Shown here: piece by piece, positions 1-7,895 of the stretch
How the letters are laid out: every line of letters starts with the position of its first letter
How positions within the stretch are numbered: position 1 is the stretch's first letter
From: an uncultured Clostridium sp.
GTDB taxonomy: Bacteria; Bacillota; Clostridia; Clostridiales; Clostridiaceae
Direction: 5' to 3'
DNA: 64,000 bases
Assembly (NCBI RefSeq): GCF_910588715.1
Contig: NZ_CAJURG010000004.1
Coordinates: 62,001-126,000, forward strand
The notes under the pieces: model-generated
Told to the model about the DNA's origin: nothing
Databases searched by the model: none
The model's input: only the letters and a program-made list of their open reading frames with translations
Made by a program: the position numbers and the translations under genes

Positions 1-117
1 ATAATTTTGATCCCCAGTTTTTTGAATGGCTTTTCCCGCAAATAAAATCACCATAGAATTATCTTTAATCTTATCTAAAAGATTATTTCTATTTATTTTA
101 TAAATATTTTTTATCAT
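1..117 (-). CDS. pepP: Xaa-Pro aminopeptidase (aminopeptidase P), N-terminal fragment
   Basis: Only the first 39 codons are inside the window; the gene runs off the left edge on the minus strand. It starts with ATG at 117 behind AAAGGAG. The visible residues include MVILFAGKAIQKTGDQNY, which resembles the N-terminal domain of aminopeptidase P (family pattern: hydrophobic strand, small-residue turn, then a D-Q-Y stretch before the NRNFYYLTG region, which lies outside). Family members remove N-terminal residues preceding proline using a dinuclear metal centre in the C-terminal half, not visible here. It starts 44 bases after the stop of the ACT-domain gene with no terminator between, so the two are probably cotranscribed. 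The call rests on a short fragment. Confidence 0.6.
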   Translation of the reverse strand, partial: MIKNIYKINRNNLLDKIKDNSMVILFAGKAIQKTGDQNY

Positions 118-161
118 TAGAATATCTCCTTTATATAAATATTTTATAATACTACTTTTTC

Positions 162-602
162 CTATTCTGCAGCTAATAATTTAACATTTCTAACATAGGG
201 TAAAGAATTTAGTTTTGCCGCTAAGTACTTAACACTTTTTTCCATATTAGAAATATCAATTGTAACTGTAACATTAGCTGATAAATTTATTGGAATATCT
301 TGATTTATAGTTAGTATATTTCCCTTATAAAGTGCAATACAATCTAAAACTCTAGATAAAGCTCCTAGCTTATGAGTCATTAATAATATTAAAGTCACTT
401 TTTTAGATTTCATATCTTGTGACATTAAAAATACATTATCCTTATATTTATAATATGTACTTCTGCTAATTCCAACTAATTTTATAGCTTCACTTATATC
501 CTTGGCATTACCAAGTTCAATATTCTCTTTTACTTCAATTACTTTTTTAAATATATCCGGTAATGATTTTTCGTTTACAATATAAAATTTTTCTTCCCTC
601 AT
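162..602 (-). CDS. pheB: ACT domain-containing protein (PheB/UPF0735 type)
   Basis: A protein of about 146 residues. The first half has a helix-turn-helix-like stretch (AIKLVGISRSTYYKYKD); the second half (about residues 70-146) reads as one ACT domain, starting KKVTLILLMTHKLGALSRVL and ending in a conserved-looking beta strand (VRNVKLLAAE). ACT domains usually bind amino acids and regulate metabolic enzymes or transcription; the exact role of this family is not settled. The start at 602 is preferred over an ATG six codons upstream, because GGTGGAG lies just before the internal ATG and overlaps the first one. The gene lies directly upstream of the aminopeptidase fragment on the same strand. 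Confidence 0.8.
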   Translation of the reverse strand: MREEKFYIVNEKSLPDIFKKVIEVKENIELGNAKDISEAIKLVGISRSTYYKYKDNVFLMSQDMKSKKVTLILLMTHKLGALSRVLDCIALYKGNILTINQDIPINLSANVTVTIDISNMEKSVKYLAAKLNSLPYVRNVKLLAAE

Positions 603-718
603 AATAATTTCTCCACCCATTTATTTTTAGTAATATTATATCTCTAAATTTTTTATATTGCATTAAAAATTTTACATATTATCTCACTATAACCATATTA
701 ATACCTTAAATTAATTAT

Positions 719-808
719 AAAAAATGAAATATTAATTCATAAATAATGAATACTTAAAATAATAAAAATTTTTATTCATTAAATAATGACATTAATATTT
801 CACTTTTT
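719..808. repeat. Long imperfect palindrome between spmB and the ACT-domain gene
   Basis: The outer arms are 719-736 and 791-808 and match in 17 of 18 positions as an inverted repeat. The inner segments (TCATAAATAATGAATA against TATTCATTAAATAATGA) are also largely complementary, giving one extended hairpin of about 90 bases. On the minus strand it sits just after spmB and is followed by ATTTTTTAT, so it may act as an oversized terminator; a degenerate MITE-like element is the other possibility. Confidence 0.5.
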
Positions 809-827
809 ATTCTAATTAACTAAATAT

Positions 828-1352
828 CTATAATATCATAAGTTTTACCATAAGAATTGCCATAATAATTGCAGTCATATCTGCCATTATTGCAGCCCAT
901 ACTGTATGACGTGTTTTTTTTATTTTAACTGCCCCAAAATATACAGTTACAGTATAAAATATAGTTTCTGTAGTTCCCATAATTACAGAAGATATTAATC
1001 CTATTGGAGTATCTGCACCATAATTTTTTAAAATATCCGTAAATATTCCCATTGCACCACTACCTGAAAGTGGCTTAATTAAAACTAAAGGAACAACTTC
1101 TTTAGGCAAATCAATTAAATTACAAATTGGCGAAATAGCATTATTTAATATATCTAAAAGCTTAGCTTCTCTAAATATCTGTACAGCTATTATCATTGCT
1201 AAAAGGTAGGGAAAAATATTTAAACACACCTTTAGTCCTTCCTTTGCCCCTTCTATAAACCAATCATATACTTTTCTTCCCTTTATCATTCCATAAGTTA
1301 TAATAATTAAAACTATTATTGGAATAATGCTCTTAGTTATATAGTTAAACAT
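828..1352 (-). CDS. spmB: Spore maturation protein B
   Basis: A 174-residue membrane protein with several hydrophobic helices and the nucleoside-recognition (Gate) fold typical of SpmB. Recognisable stretches are IFPYLLAMIIAVQIFREAKL near residue 45 and KPLSGSGAMGIFTDILKNYG near residue 95. In Bacillus, SpmA and SpmB are needed for full spore core dehydration and heat resistance. The ATG at 1352 follows GGGAGG. It lies 16 bases downstream of spmA, giving the usual spmA-spmB pair. Sporulation-sigma control is expected from the family; no promoter was assigned. Confidence 0.9.
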   Translation of the reverse strand: MFNYITKSIIPIIVLIIITYGMIKGRKVYDWFIEGAKEGLKVCLNIFPYLLAMIIAVQIFREAKLLDILNNAISPICNLIDLPKEVVPLVLIKPLSGSGAMGIFTDILKNYGADTPIGLISSVIMGTTETIFYTVTVYFGAVKIKKTRHTVWAAIMADMTAIIMAILMVKLMIL

Positions 1353-1368
1353 TTATTCACCTCCCACC

Positions 1369-1944
1369 TTAAAAATATCTTTGTAAAATTTTACAACAAA
1401 TTACACCAACAATTGCTGCTATACCTGTAGATATTATGGCAGGAAGTATTATCACCCCTGGATTTGAAGAACCTGCTGCTGCTCTTATAGATAATACAGT
1501 TGATGGAACTAACTGAATACAAGCAGCATTTAAAACTAAAAATAATGCCATATCATTACTTGCTGTTCCTTTTTCCGAATTTAATCTATCCATTTCTTCC
1601 ATAGCTTTAATTCCAAAAGGAGTCGCAGCATTTCCAAGCCCCATCATATTTGCTGTTATGTTCATAACTATAGCTCCTAATGCTTTTTCATCTTTAGCTG
1701 CATCTTTAAATATAAGCTTTAATATAGGTTTCATAAGTTTTGCTAATTTTTCAGTAAATCCACTATTTTGTGCAACCTTCATAACTCCACACCAAAAACA
1801 CATTAATCCAACAAGTCCTATAATAAAAGTAACTGTAGTATCAATAGAACTTATTATTGAATTAGAAATTCCCTCACCGTTTCCTGTAAATATCCCAACT
1901 AATAACCCCAAAAAAATCATTATAAACCATATATAGTTAATCAT
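1369..1944 (-). CDS. spmA: Spore maturation protein A
   Basis: A 191-residue integral membrane protein of the Gate/nucleoside-recognition family. Family-like motifs are LMCFWCGVMKVAQNSGF (about residues 47-63) and MNITANMMGLGNAATPFGIK (about residues 93-112), both typical of SpmA. It begins with ATG at 1944 after AGGAGG. It works with SpmB in spore core dehydration in relatives. It is the first gene of the two-gene unit and is divergent from the small gene at 2152; the region between carries a perfect 13-bp inverted repeat at 2054-2066/2071-2083. Confidence 0.9.
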   Translation of the reverse strand: MINYIWFIMIFLGLLVGIFTGNGEGISNSIISSIDTTVTFIIGLVGLMCFWCGVMKVAQNSGFTEKLAKLMKPILKLIFKDAAKDEKALGAIVMNITANMMGLGNAATPFGIKAMEEMDRLNSEKGTASNDMALFLVLNAACIQLVPSTVLSIRAAAGSSNPGVIILPAIISTGIAAIVGVICCKILQRYF

Positions 1945-2151
1945 TTTTTACTTCCTCCTACTTATTTTTTCTTTACAATATATGCCTTGCAACACCTATT
2001 TATTAGTGATAGGATAAAGATATAAACATAAGTTTAACTTAAAAATTGCAAGTATTAATTTAATAATCTTTTATTAAATTAATATATATTTTTATTATTT
2101 ATAAAAAAGTATTTTTAAACCTTTTATTTACATAACAAAGGAGATACGCCC

Positions 2152-2337
2152 ATGAAAGAATCAAATTTAAAATTAGCTCAAATGGATATTGATGACGCAT
2201 TAAAAGCTGTAGAAGAAATGGAAAATTGCATTAGTGAAGGAAATGAAACAAACACTATAATAAAAGAAAAGTTTATTACTCTAACAGAAAAAGTACAAAA
2301 ACTAGAAAACTTATTAAAAACTGAAGGAATAATTTAA
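2152..2337 (+). CDS. Small coiled-coil protein of unknown function
   Basis: A 61-residue acidic protein that appears almost entirely helical, with heptad-like spacing (VEEMENCISEG, then LTEKVQKLENLLK). There is no signal peptide or cysteine pattern. It starts with ATG at 2152 after AAAGGAG and is followed within ten bases by a terminator, so it is a monocistronic gene. The C-terminal half vaguely recalls exodeoxyribonuclease VII small subunits, but the N-terminal signature of that family is missing, so no function is assigned. Confidence 0.6.
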   Translation: MKESNLKLAQMDIDDALKAVEEMENCISEGNETNTIIKEKFITLTEKVQKLENLLKTEGII

Positions 2338-2344
2338 TAAATAG

Positions 2345-2528
2345 AAAAAAGAGGATAGTTAAAACTACCCTCTTTTATTCTAAATACCAAAATAGCAATT
2401 ATTTTACTCTATAAATTTGATAACTTTTATTACACCATAATTCTCGAATCCCATTATAAAATTATCTATACCTAATTGACTGTGTACCCTATTTAAAAAT
2501 AACTGCTTTTAGTAAACGTTATCAAATT
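2345..2528 (-). ncRNA. Candidate CcpA-controlled structured small RNA
   Basis: The minus strand has a good promoter (TTGAAG, 17 bases, TATAAT) that predicts a start near 2528, downstream of the ccpA terminator and not leading into any recognisable gene. The RNA would run about 180 bases and end at the hairpin 2346-2377, which has a T run on this strand. Its first bases (2518-2528) are perfectly complementary over 11 bases to an internal segment (2414-2424), so a long-range closing helix is possible. A cre-like operator sits at 2511-2524. A 16-codon open frame lies inside but has no ribosome binding site. No known RNA family was recognised; this is inferred from signals only. Confidence 0.45.
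2346..2377. terminator. Bidirectional intrinsic terminator
   Basis: The stem pairs GAGGATAGTT with AACTACCCTC, extended by A/T pairs, with T runs in both directions (TCTTTTATT on plus, CCTCTTTTTTCTAT on minus). It ends the small coiled-coil gene on the plus strand and the candidate small RNA on the minus strand. Confidence 0.8.
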
Positions 2529-2563
2529 AATACTATTATATCATTTTTTTCCTATTACTTCAA
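2511..2563 (-). promoter_or_regulatory. Promoter plus cre-like operator for the candidate small RNA
   Basis: The -35 TTGAAG is at 2558-2563 and the -10 TATAAT at 2535-2540, spaced 17 bases (minus strand). The operator AGTAAACGTTATCA at 2511-2524 matches 13 of 14 positions of the cre consensus TGWAANCGNTNWCA and lies just after the predicted start, a typical position for CcpA repression. The ccpA gene itself lies about 100 bases away. Confidence 0.55.
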
Positions 2564-2573
2564 CAAAATTTTA

Positions 2574-2620
2574 TAAAAAATTAACTATCTTTAATTTTTA
2601 TACTAAAATTAAAGATAGTT
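2574..2620 (-). terminator. Terminator of ccpA
   Basis: Long A/T-rich hairpin: AACTATCTTTAATTTT pairs with its complement around a six-base loop, followed on the minus strand by TTAATTTTTTATAA. It lies seven bases after the ccpA stop codon. Confidence 0.85.
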
Positions 2621-2626
2621 AATAAG

Positions 2627-3625
2627 TTATTTAGAACTTTCTCTTTTTATTAATTTATAATCTAATACATATTGATCTTGTTCTAAAGGCTTATTGTTTA
2701 ATATTTTAATAAGCATTCTCATAGCAACTGATCCCATATCATAACTTGGTTGTTTAACTGTAGTTATCTTAGGATAAAAATATGATGCAACAGCATTATC
2801 ATTAAAGCCCACTACACTTACATCTTCTGGAACATTTATTCCATTTTCTCTTAATGCATTAATTACACCCATAGCAATTTCATCAGATGAACATATTACA
2901 CCATCAAACTTTTTACCAGTAGCTAAGAATTTCTCAACAGCCTTATATCCACTATTGACCTTCAAATCTTTAAGGAACTCCAAATCTTCATCAATAGAAA
3001 GACCATTTTCCTCTAATGCCTTTTCATATCCCTTATGTCTTTCTCCCCAAGCATTAGCAGCATCCTTACTTACTCCAACAAAGGCAATATTTTTTAATCC
3101 ATTATCAATTAAACTCTTTGTGGCTTCATATGATGCTTGTATATTATCTATAATTACACTTGGTAATTTTCCTTCTTTATCTTTAGATTCTGCAAGAACA
3201 GTTTTTAAATCTAATTCATTTATTATATCTAAAGTTTCTTCTTCTAAACAAGAACTCATATATATAACACCATCAACCATTTTTTCTTTAAGAACTCTTA
3301 AATAATCTTTTTCTTTGTCATAGTCAAAATCAGAATTACATAATATTACATTATAATCATAAATATTGGCAACATCCTCTGCTCCTCTAACTATTTCTGG
3401 ATAAAATCCACTTGAAATATCAGGAACTAGTATTCCAACAGTTTTTGTTCTTTGTGTCTTTAAACTTCTTGCAACAATATTCGGTCTATATCCAAGCTTT
3501 TTAATAGCATCTAATACCTTCTTTTTAGTATCCTCATTAACAACATCTATATCATTTAATACTCTAGATACCGTAGCTATTGAAACGCCTGCTTCTCTAG
3601 CAACATCTTTTATAGAAGTAGCCAT
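2627..3625 (-). CDS. ccpA: Catabolite control protein A, LacI family regulator
   Basis: A 332-residue LacI/GalR regulator. The N-terminal helix-turn-helix and hinge are clear (IKDVAREAGVSIATVSRVLN, then YRPNIVARSLKTQRTKTVG), followed by a periplasmic-binding-protein-like core (VPDISSGFYPEIVRGAED; CSSDEIAMGVINALRENGI). CcpA with HPr-Ser-P binds cre sites and mediates carbon catabolite control in Firmicutes. Length and hinge sequence fit CcpA better than sugar-specific paralogues, and the gene is not next to a sugar operon. It is monocistronic, with its own terminator. A perfect 11-bp inverted repeat lies at 3716-3739 upstream of the start. Two cre-like sites occur in this window (2511-2524 and 15452-15465). 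Confidence 0.85.
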   Translation of the reverse strand: MATSIKDVAREAGVSIATVSRVLNDIDVVNEDTKKKVLDAIKKLGYRPNIVARSLKTQRTKTVGILVPDISSGFYPEIVRGAEDVANIYDYNVILCNSDFDYDKEKDYLRVLKEKMVDGVIYMSSCLEEETLDIINELDLKTVLAESKDKEGKLPSVIIDNIQASYEATKSLIDNGLKNIAFVGVSKDAANAWGERHKGYEKALEENGLSIDEDLEFLKDLKVNSGYKAVEKFLATGKKFDGVICSSDEIAMGVINALRENGINVPEDVSVVGFNDNAVASYFYPKITTVKQPSYDMGSVAMRMLIKILNNKPLEQDQYVLDYKLIKRESSK

Positions 3626-3796
3626 ATCAACATCACTCCATTTTCATTTTAATTATTAATTATACCTTTTTTTTAAAATCAATACAACGAATTTGATTAT
3701 TTTTTACATTTTTTCAATAAATAGTTGAAACTATTTATTAGTAATAAAAAAATTATGTAATTTAATACTATTATTTAATTATGATATTATTGTTTG

Positions 3797-3836
3797 AAAA
3801 AAGGATAGGAATTATTACTTAATCCCTACCCTTTGT
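3797..3836 (-). terminator. Terminator of ileS
   Basis: Hairpin pairing AAAGGATAGGAATTA with TAATCCCTACCCTTT (13 of 15 pairs plus wobbles), followed on the minus strand by a T-rich stretch. It lies just downstream of the ileS stop codon. Confidence 0.75.
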
Positions 3837-3849
3837 AACAAAGCTAAAA

Positions 3850-6800
3850 CTATCTAATCACTTCTACAGTCATATTTAACTTTTCACCATTTATAACTGT
3901 TTCTGAATAATCAGCTTCTTGATTGTAAACTATTTCTTGAGTTAAGGTTTCCTTCTTAATAACTTCATTAAACTTTTTAATTACATCTAATAACATTTCG
4001 TTATCTGATACATATAATTTAATTTTATCTGCAACCTCAAACCCTTTATCTTTTCTCATATTTTGAATCTTAGAAATTATTTCTCTTAAATGACCTTCTT
4101 CTTTAAGTTCTTCTGAAATATGAGTATCTAAAACAACACCAATTGAACCTTCACCAGCAAATGCATAACCCTCTAGCCCTTGCATAGTAACTAATAAGTT
4201 TTCCTTATTTAATTCAATTTCTGTTCCGTTAACATTAATAACAACAACTCCACCATTTTGAATAGTTTGAGCTAATTCCATTTGATTTTTTGTTGCTATT
4301 TCTTTTCTTATTCCAGGTATTAGCTTACCATATGCTTTTCCTAGTACTGGCAGATTTGGCTTAATTTCAAAGTTAACATGAGTAGAAAGGTCAGCACCAA
4401 ATTCAACAGCTTTTATATTTAACTCATCTGTTATTATTTCTCCGTAATATTCTGGAAGTGAATCTGTAGAAACTAACATTTTAGAAAGTGGCTGTCTATT
4501 TTTAATATTAGCACCATTTCTTGCACTTCTTCCAAGCTTAACTATTGTATAAGCTAAATCCATTTCCTTTTCTAAGTTTTTATCTATAGCACTTTCATCA
4601 ACTTCTGGCCAACTACATAAGTGAATGCTTTCTGGTGCATTTTCATCTAATCCAACCACTAAGTTTTGATAAATATTTTCTGTAATAAATGGAACAAATG
4701 GAGCTGCTACTTTAATTAAAGTAGTTAATACTTTATATAAAGTTACATAAGCACCTATTTTATCATCTGTTAATTCCTCAGACCAATATCTACCTCTATT
4801 TCTTCTTACATACCAGTTTGATAATTCATCAGTAAAACTTTCTATAGCTAATGCAGCTTGAGTTATTTGGTATGAATCAAGCATAGAATCAATATCTTTA
4901 ACTAGTGTATTAAGCTTTGACATAATCCATTTATCCATTACGTTTTCTGATACAAATTCACCATACTTTAATGGATTAAATTGATCTAATTCAGCATATA
5001 AAACATAGAATGAATAAACATTCCATAATGTTCCCATGAATTTTCTTCCTGCTTCTCCAACATCATCTATAGAGAATCTTGTTGGTAACCAAGGAGCACT
5101 GGCAGTATAGAAATGCCATCTAGTAGCATCTGCACCTTGTGCATCTAATACTTTAAATGGATCTACAACATTACCCTTAGATTTTGACATCTTTAAACCT
5201 TTTTTATCAAGAACATGCCCTAAAACTATACAGTTTTCAAACGGATTTCTATCAAATATAGCAGTTGAAATTGCAAGTAAAGTATAGAACCATCCTCTTG
5301 TTTGGTCAACAGCTTCTGATATAAATTGAGCTGGGTAATTTTGATCAAATAATTCTTTATTTTCAAATGGATAATGTAATTGTGCAAACGGCATTGAACC
5401 TGAATCAAACCAACAGTCAATTACTTCATTAGTTCTAGTCATTTCTTTTCCACACTTTTCACATTTTAAGTGTACATTATCTATATATGGTTTGTGTAAT
5501 TCTATATCATCCGGAACATTAATTCCCTTTTCTTTAAGTTCTGCAATGCTTCCTATACATTCTTTGTGTCCGCATTCACATCCCCAAATTGGAAGTGGAG
5601 TTCCCCAATATCTATCTCTTGAAATACCCCAATCAATAACATTTTCTAAGAACTTACCAAATCTACCTGTTCTTATATTATCTGGATACCAATTAATTTT
5701 ATTATTATTTTCTAAAAGCTTATCTCTTAATGTTGTCATTGCAACAAACCAGCTTTCTTTTGGATAATAAAGAAGTGGAGTGTCACATCTCCAACAATGT
5801 GGATATGAGTGTAAATGCTTTTCAGATTTAAACAACTTATTGTTTTCTTCTAACCATTTACAAATACCTTCATCACATTTTTTAACGAACTTTCCAGCCC
5901 AAGGAGTAACATCTTCTACAAATCTACCTTCTCTATCAACTAAGTTAATGAAAGTAATTCCATTAGCTTTTGCTACTAAACTATCGTCTTCACCATATGC
6001 AGGTGCTATATGAACTATACCTGTACCGTCTGATAAAGTAACGTAATCACCATGAATTACTTCAAAAGCTTTTCCCTCTACTTTACCAAAAGGCATTAAT
6101 TGTTCATATTTAGTTCCTAAAAGTTCAGCTCCAGAGAATTCTCTAACTATTTCGTAATCTTCTCCTAAAACCTTATCTGCTAAATCTTTAGCTAATATTA
6201 ATATTTCATCTCCAACTTTTGCTTCTATATAAGTATAAGCTTTGTTTATACATAAAGCTAAGTTTGAAGGTAATGTCCAAGGAGTTGTTGTCCAAGCTAA
6301 TATGTACTTGTTATCTTCCCCTTCAACTTTAAATTTAGCAATACAAGTTAAATCTTTAACATCTTTATATCCTTGTGCAACTTCGTGAGATGATAATGCT
6401 GTTCCACATCTTGGGCAATATGGCATTACCTTGTGACCTTCATATAAAAGTCCTTTATCCCACATTTGTTTTAATGCCCACCAAACTGATTCAATATATG
6501 GATTATGATAAGTTACATATGGATTTTCCATATTAACCCAATAACCAATTTGATTAGTCATCTTTTCCCACATACTTACGTAAGTAAATACGCTATCCTT
6601 ACATTCCTTAACGAATTTTTCTACGCCATATTCTTCGATTTGTTCTTTACCTGAAATTCCAAGCTTCTTTTCTATTTCAAGTTCTACAGGAAGACCATGA
6701 GTATCCCATCCTGCCTTTCTTATAACTTTATACCCCTTCATAACCTTGTATCTTGGGATAATATCCTTCATAACTCTTGTTAATACGTGTCCAACGTGTG

Positions 6801-6960
6801 GCTTACCATTTGCTGTTGGAGGTCCATCATAGAAAGTGAAATATTCACCATCTTGATTCATATCAAAATTCTTTTTTATAACATTTCTTGCAGTCCAAAG
6901 ATTTGCTACTTCTTTTTCAAGACCAACAAAACCATTTGGTAGTTCTACTTTTTTGTACAT
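3850..6960 (-). CDS. ileS: Isoleucyl-tRNA synthetase
   Basis: A 1036-residue class I aminoacyl-tRNA synthetase that charges tRNA-Ile. The HIGH motif is H55-V-G-H58 within GPPTANGKPHVGHVLTR, and the KMSKS loop is present (LKMSKSKGN). An editing (CP1) domain lies between (TTTPWTLPSN) and the tungsten-like WWALKQ and CPRCG zinc-type knuckles follow. The motif context and the long C-terminal part look like the type-2 IleRS found in Clostridium, which in other organisms is tolerant to mupirocin; that property is inference only. The ATG at 6960 follows AAGGAG. A T-box leader directly upstream implies induction by uncharged tRNA-Ile. Confidence 0.95.
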   Translation of the reverse strand: MYKKVELPNGFVGLEKEVANLWTARNVIKKNFDMNQDGEYFTFYDGPPTANGKPHVGHVLTRVMKDIIPRYKVMKGYKVIRKAGWDTHGLPVELEIEKKLGISGKEQIEEYGVEKFVKECKDSVFTYVSMWEKMTNQIGYWVNMENPYVTYHNPYIESVWWALKQMWDKGLLYEGHKVMPYCPRCGTALSSHEVAQGYKDVKDLTCIAKFKVEGEDNKYILAWTTTPWTLPSNLALCINKAYTYIEAKVGDEILILAKDLADKVLGEDYEIVREFSGAELLGTKYEQLMPFGKVEGKAFEVIHGDYVTLSDGTGIVHIAPAYGEDDSLVAKANGITFINLVDREGRFVEDVTPWAGKFVKKCDEGICKWLEENNKLFKSEKHLHSYPHCWRCDTPLLYYPKESWFVAMTTLRDKLLENNNKINWYPDNIRTGRFGKFLENVIDWGISRDRYWGTPLPIWGCECGHKECIGSIAELKEKGINVPDDIELHKPYIDNVHLKCEKCGKEMTRTNEVIDCWFDSGSMPFAQLHYPFENKELFDQNYPAQFISEAVDQTRGWFYTLLAISTAIFDRNPFENCIVLGHVLDKKGLKMSKSKGNVVDPFKVLDAQGADATRWHFYTASAPWLPTRFSIDDVGEAGRKFMGTLWNVYSFYVLYAELDQFNPLKYGEFVSENVMDKWIMSKLNTLVKDIDSMLDSYQITQAALAIESFTDELSNWYVRRNRGRYWSEELTDDKIGAYVTLYKVLTTLIKVAAPFVPFITENIYQNLVVGLDENAPESIHLCSWPEVDESAIDKNLEKEMDLAYTIVKLGRSARNGANIKNRQPLSKMLVSTDSLPEYYGEIITDELNIKAVEFGADLSTHVNFEIKPNLPVLGKAYGKLIPGIRKEIATKNQMELAQTIQNGGVVVINVNGTEIELNKENLLVTMQGLEGYAFAGEGSIGVVLDTHISEELKEEGHLREIISKIQNMRKDKGFEVADKIKLYVSDNEMLLDVIKKFNEVIKKETLTQEIVYNQEADYSETVINGEKLNMTVEVIR

Positions 6961-7301
6961 AAGAATTCTCCTTTCTTTACAACTATTAATTATTAAAATT
7001 ATTCTCTTAAAGACATATTTTAATCATTTATTTTAAAATAAAAAAAACTTCATCCCAAAAGGACGAAGTGAATTCGCTATACCACCTAAGGTTAATAAAC
7101 TTATAATATTCTATAAGCTCTAAATTCAGATACTTTCATATCCTATCCCTTAACGCGGGATAACGTGATAGCTTAATTGTAAAAACTTTCAGCCTCAAAC
7201 TCCTAGGTGATTTTCCTTAAGTTATCTTATGATTTTACACCAACCAATCACTCTCTTAAAAGAATAAACTAAAGTACTTATCCTAATCATAGTCTTTAAT
7301 G
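6961..7301 (-). promoter_or_regulatory. T-box leader of ileS (isoleucine specifier)
   Basis: This untranslated leader of about 340 bases fills most of the gap upstream of ileS. On the minus strand it shows a specifier context GGAAAATCACC, with AUC (Ile) at 7209-7211, the T-box core AGGTGGTATAGCG near 7075-7090, and a terminator stem ACTTCGTCC/GGGATGAAGT followed by a T run near 7043-7070. The TGGT of the T-box matches the ACCA end of tRNA-Ile. The mechanism known for this class is antitermination by uncharged tRNA. The part of the gap beyond 7340 belongs to the divergent BFD-like gene. Confidence 0.9.
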
Positions 7302-7306
7302 AAATT

Positions 7307-7336
7307 ATTATATATTAAACAATTGTAATTTGTCAA
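7307..7336 (-). promoter_or_regulatory. Promoter of the ileS T-box transcript
   Basis: Consensus -35 TTGACA (7331-7336) and -10 TATAAT (7307-7312) with an 18-base spacer on the minus strand, placing the start near 7300 at the head of the T-box leader. Confidence 0.75.
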
Positions 7337-7528
7337 TTGAACCTAAAATTTCATATTTATTTTTTACCTTTATATAAATAATTGTAATCAATTAATAATT
7401 GTTCTTATTTAATGTTGACTATTTTGATATACTATGATTTAATATAGTTGTTGAAACGTATTACGCAAAATTTAATTAATAATTAATTTTTGTATTTCCT
7501 AATATCTTTGTATTTTGGAGGATTCGTT

Positions 7529-7741
7529 ATGGAAAATAACTTAAATGCTGATATCCTTGATAAAATTACAAAAGTCTGCACTTGTAAATCTATCTCTAGA
7601 GCTAAGATTAAAGAAACTATTAAAAATGGTGCCCATACCGTTGAGGAAGTTTCTAAAATAACTGGTGCATGCACTGGAAGCTGTCATGGGTTTAGATGCA
7701 AATCAAAGATTCAGAGTTTAATCGAAGATTATTCAAAATAA
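7529..7741 (+). CDS. BFD-like [2Fe-2S]-binding domain protein
   Basis: A 70-residue protein with cysteines C17-x-C19 and C48, C52 and C57, matching the layout of bacterioferritin-associated ferredoxin (BFD-like) domains, which bind a [2Fe-2S] cluster; here the second pair is spaced CTGSC instead of the usual CxxC. Similar stand-alone domains occur in clostridia, with unknown partners. The start at 7529 is chosen because TGGAGG lies seven bases before it; an in-frame ATG upstream at 7490 has no such site. It is monocistronic, divergent from ileS, and followed by a strong terminator. Confidence 0.75.
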   Translation: MENNLNADILDKITKVCTCKSISRAKIKETIKNGAHTVEEVSKITGACTGSCHGFRCKSKIQSLIEDYSK

Positions 7742-7777
7742 TACAACTCCAAAACTCCCCTATAAGTTTAACGATTT

Positions 7778-7806
7778 AAACCACTTACAATTGTAAGTGG
7801 TTTTTT
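7778..7806 (+). terminator. Terminator of the BFD-like gene
   Basis: Perfect stem AACCACTTAC/GTAAGTGGTT with an AATT loop, followed by six T residues. Confidence 0.9.
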
Positions 7807-7895
7807 ATTTATATATTATTAAATTATATTTTTAAATGCAATAGTTGTAGTTAAATCTAAAATAATATTGTTGTAAATTGTTAAAATATCTCTAA

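Noticed and set aside
2404..2505. Open frame on the minus strand ending GVIKVIKFIE inside the small RNA candidate
   Set aside because: The longest ATG-started part is only 16 codons, has no ribosome binding site, and no family resemblance was convincing; it is described as part of the RNA candidate instead.
2511..2524. cre-like site as an operator of ccpA itself
   Set aside because: It lies downstream of the ccpA terminator, about 1.1 kb from the ccpA promoter side, so it cannot easily control that gene.
7448..7470. Further cre-like sequence TGAAACGTATTACG near the BFD-like gene
   Set aside because: The CG is shifted by one position against the consensus, so the match fails.
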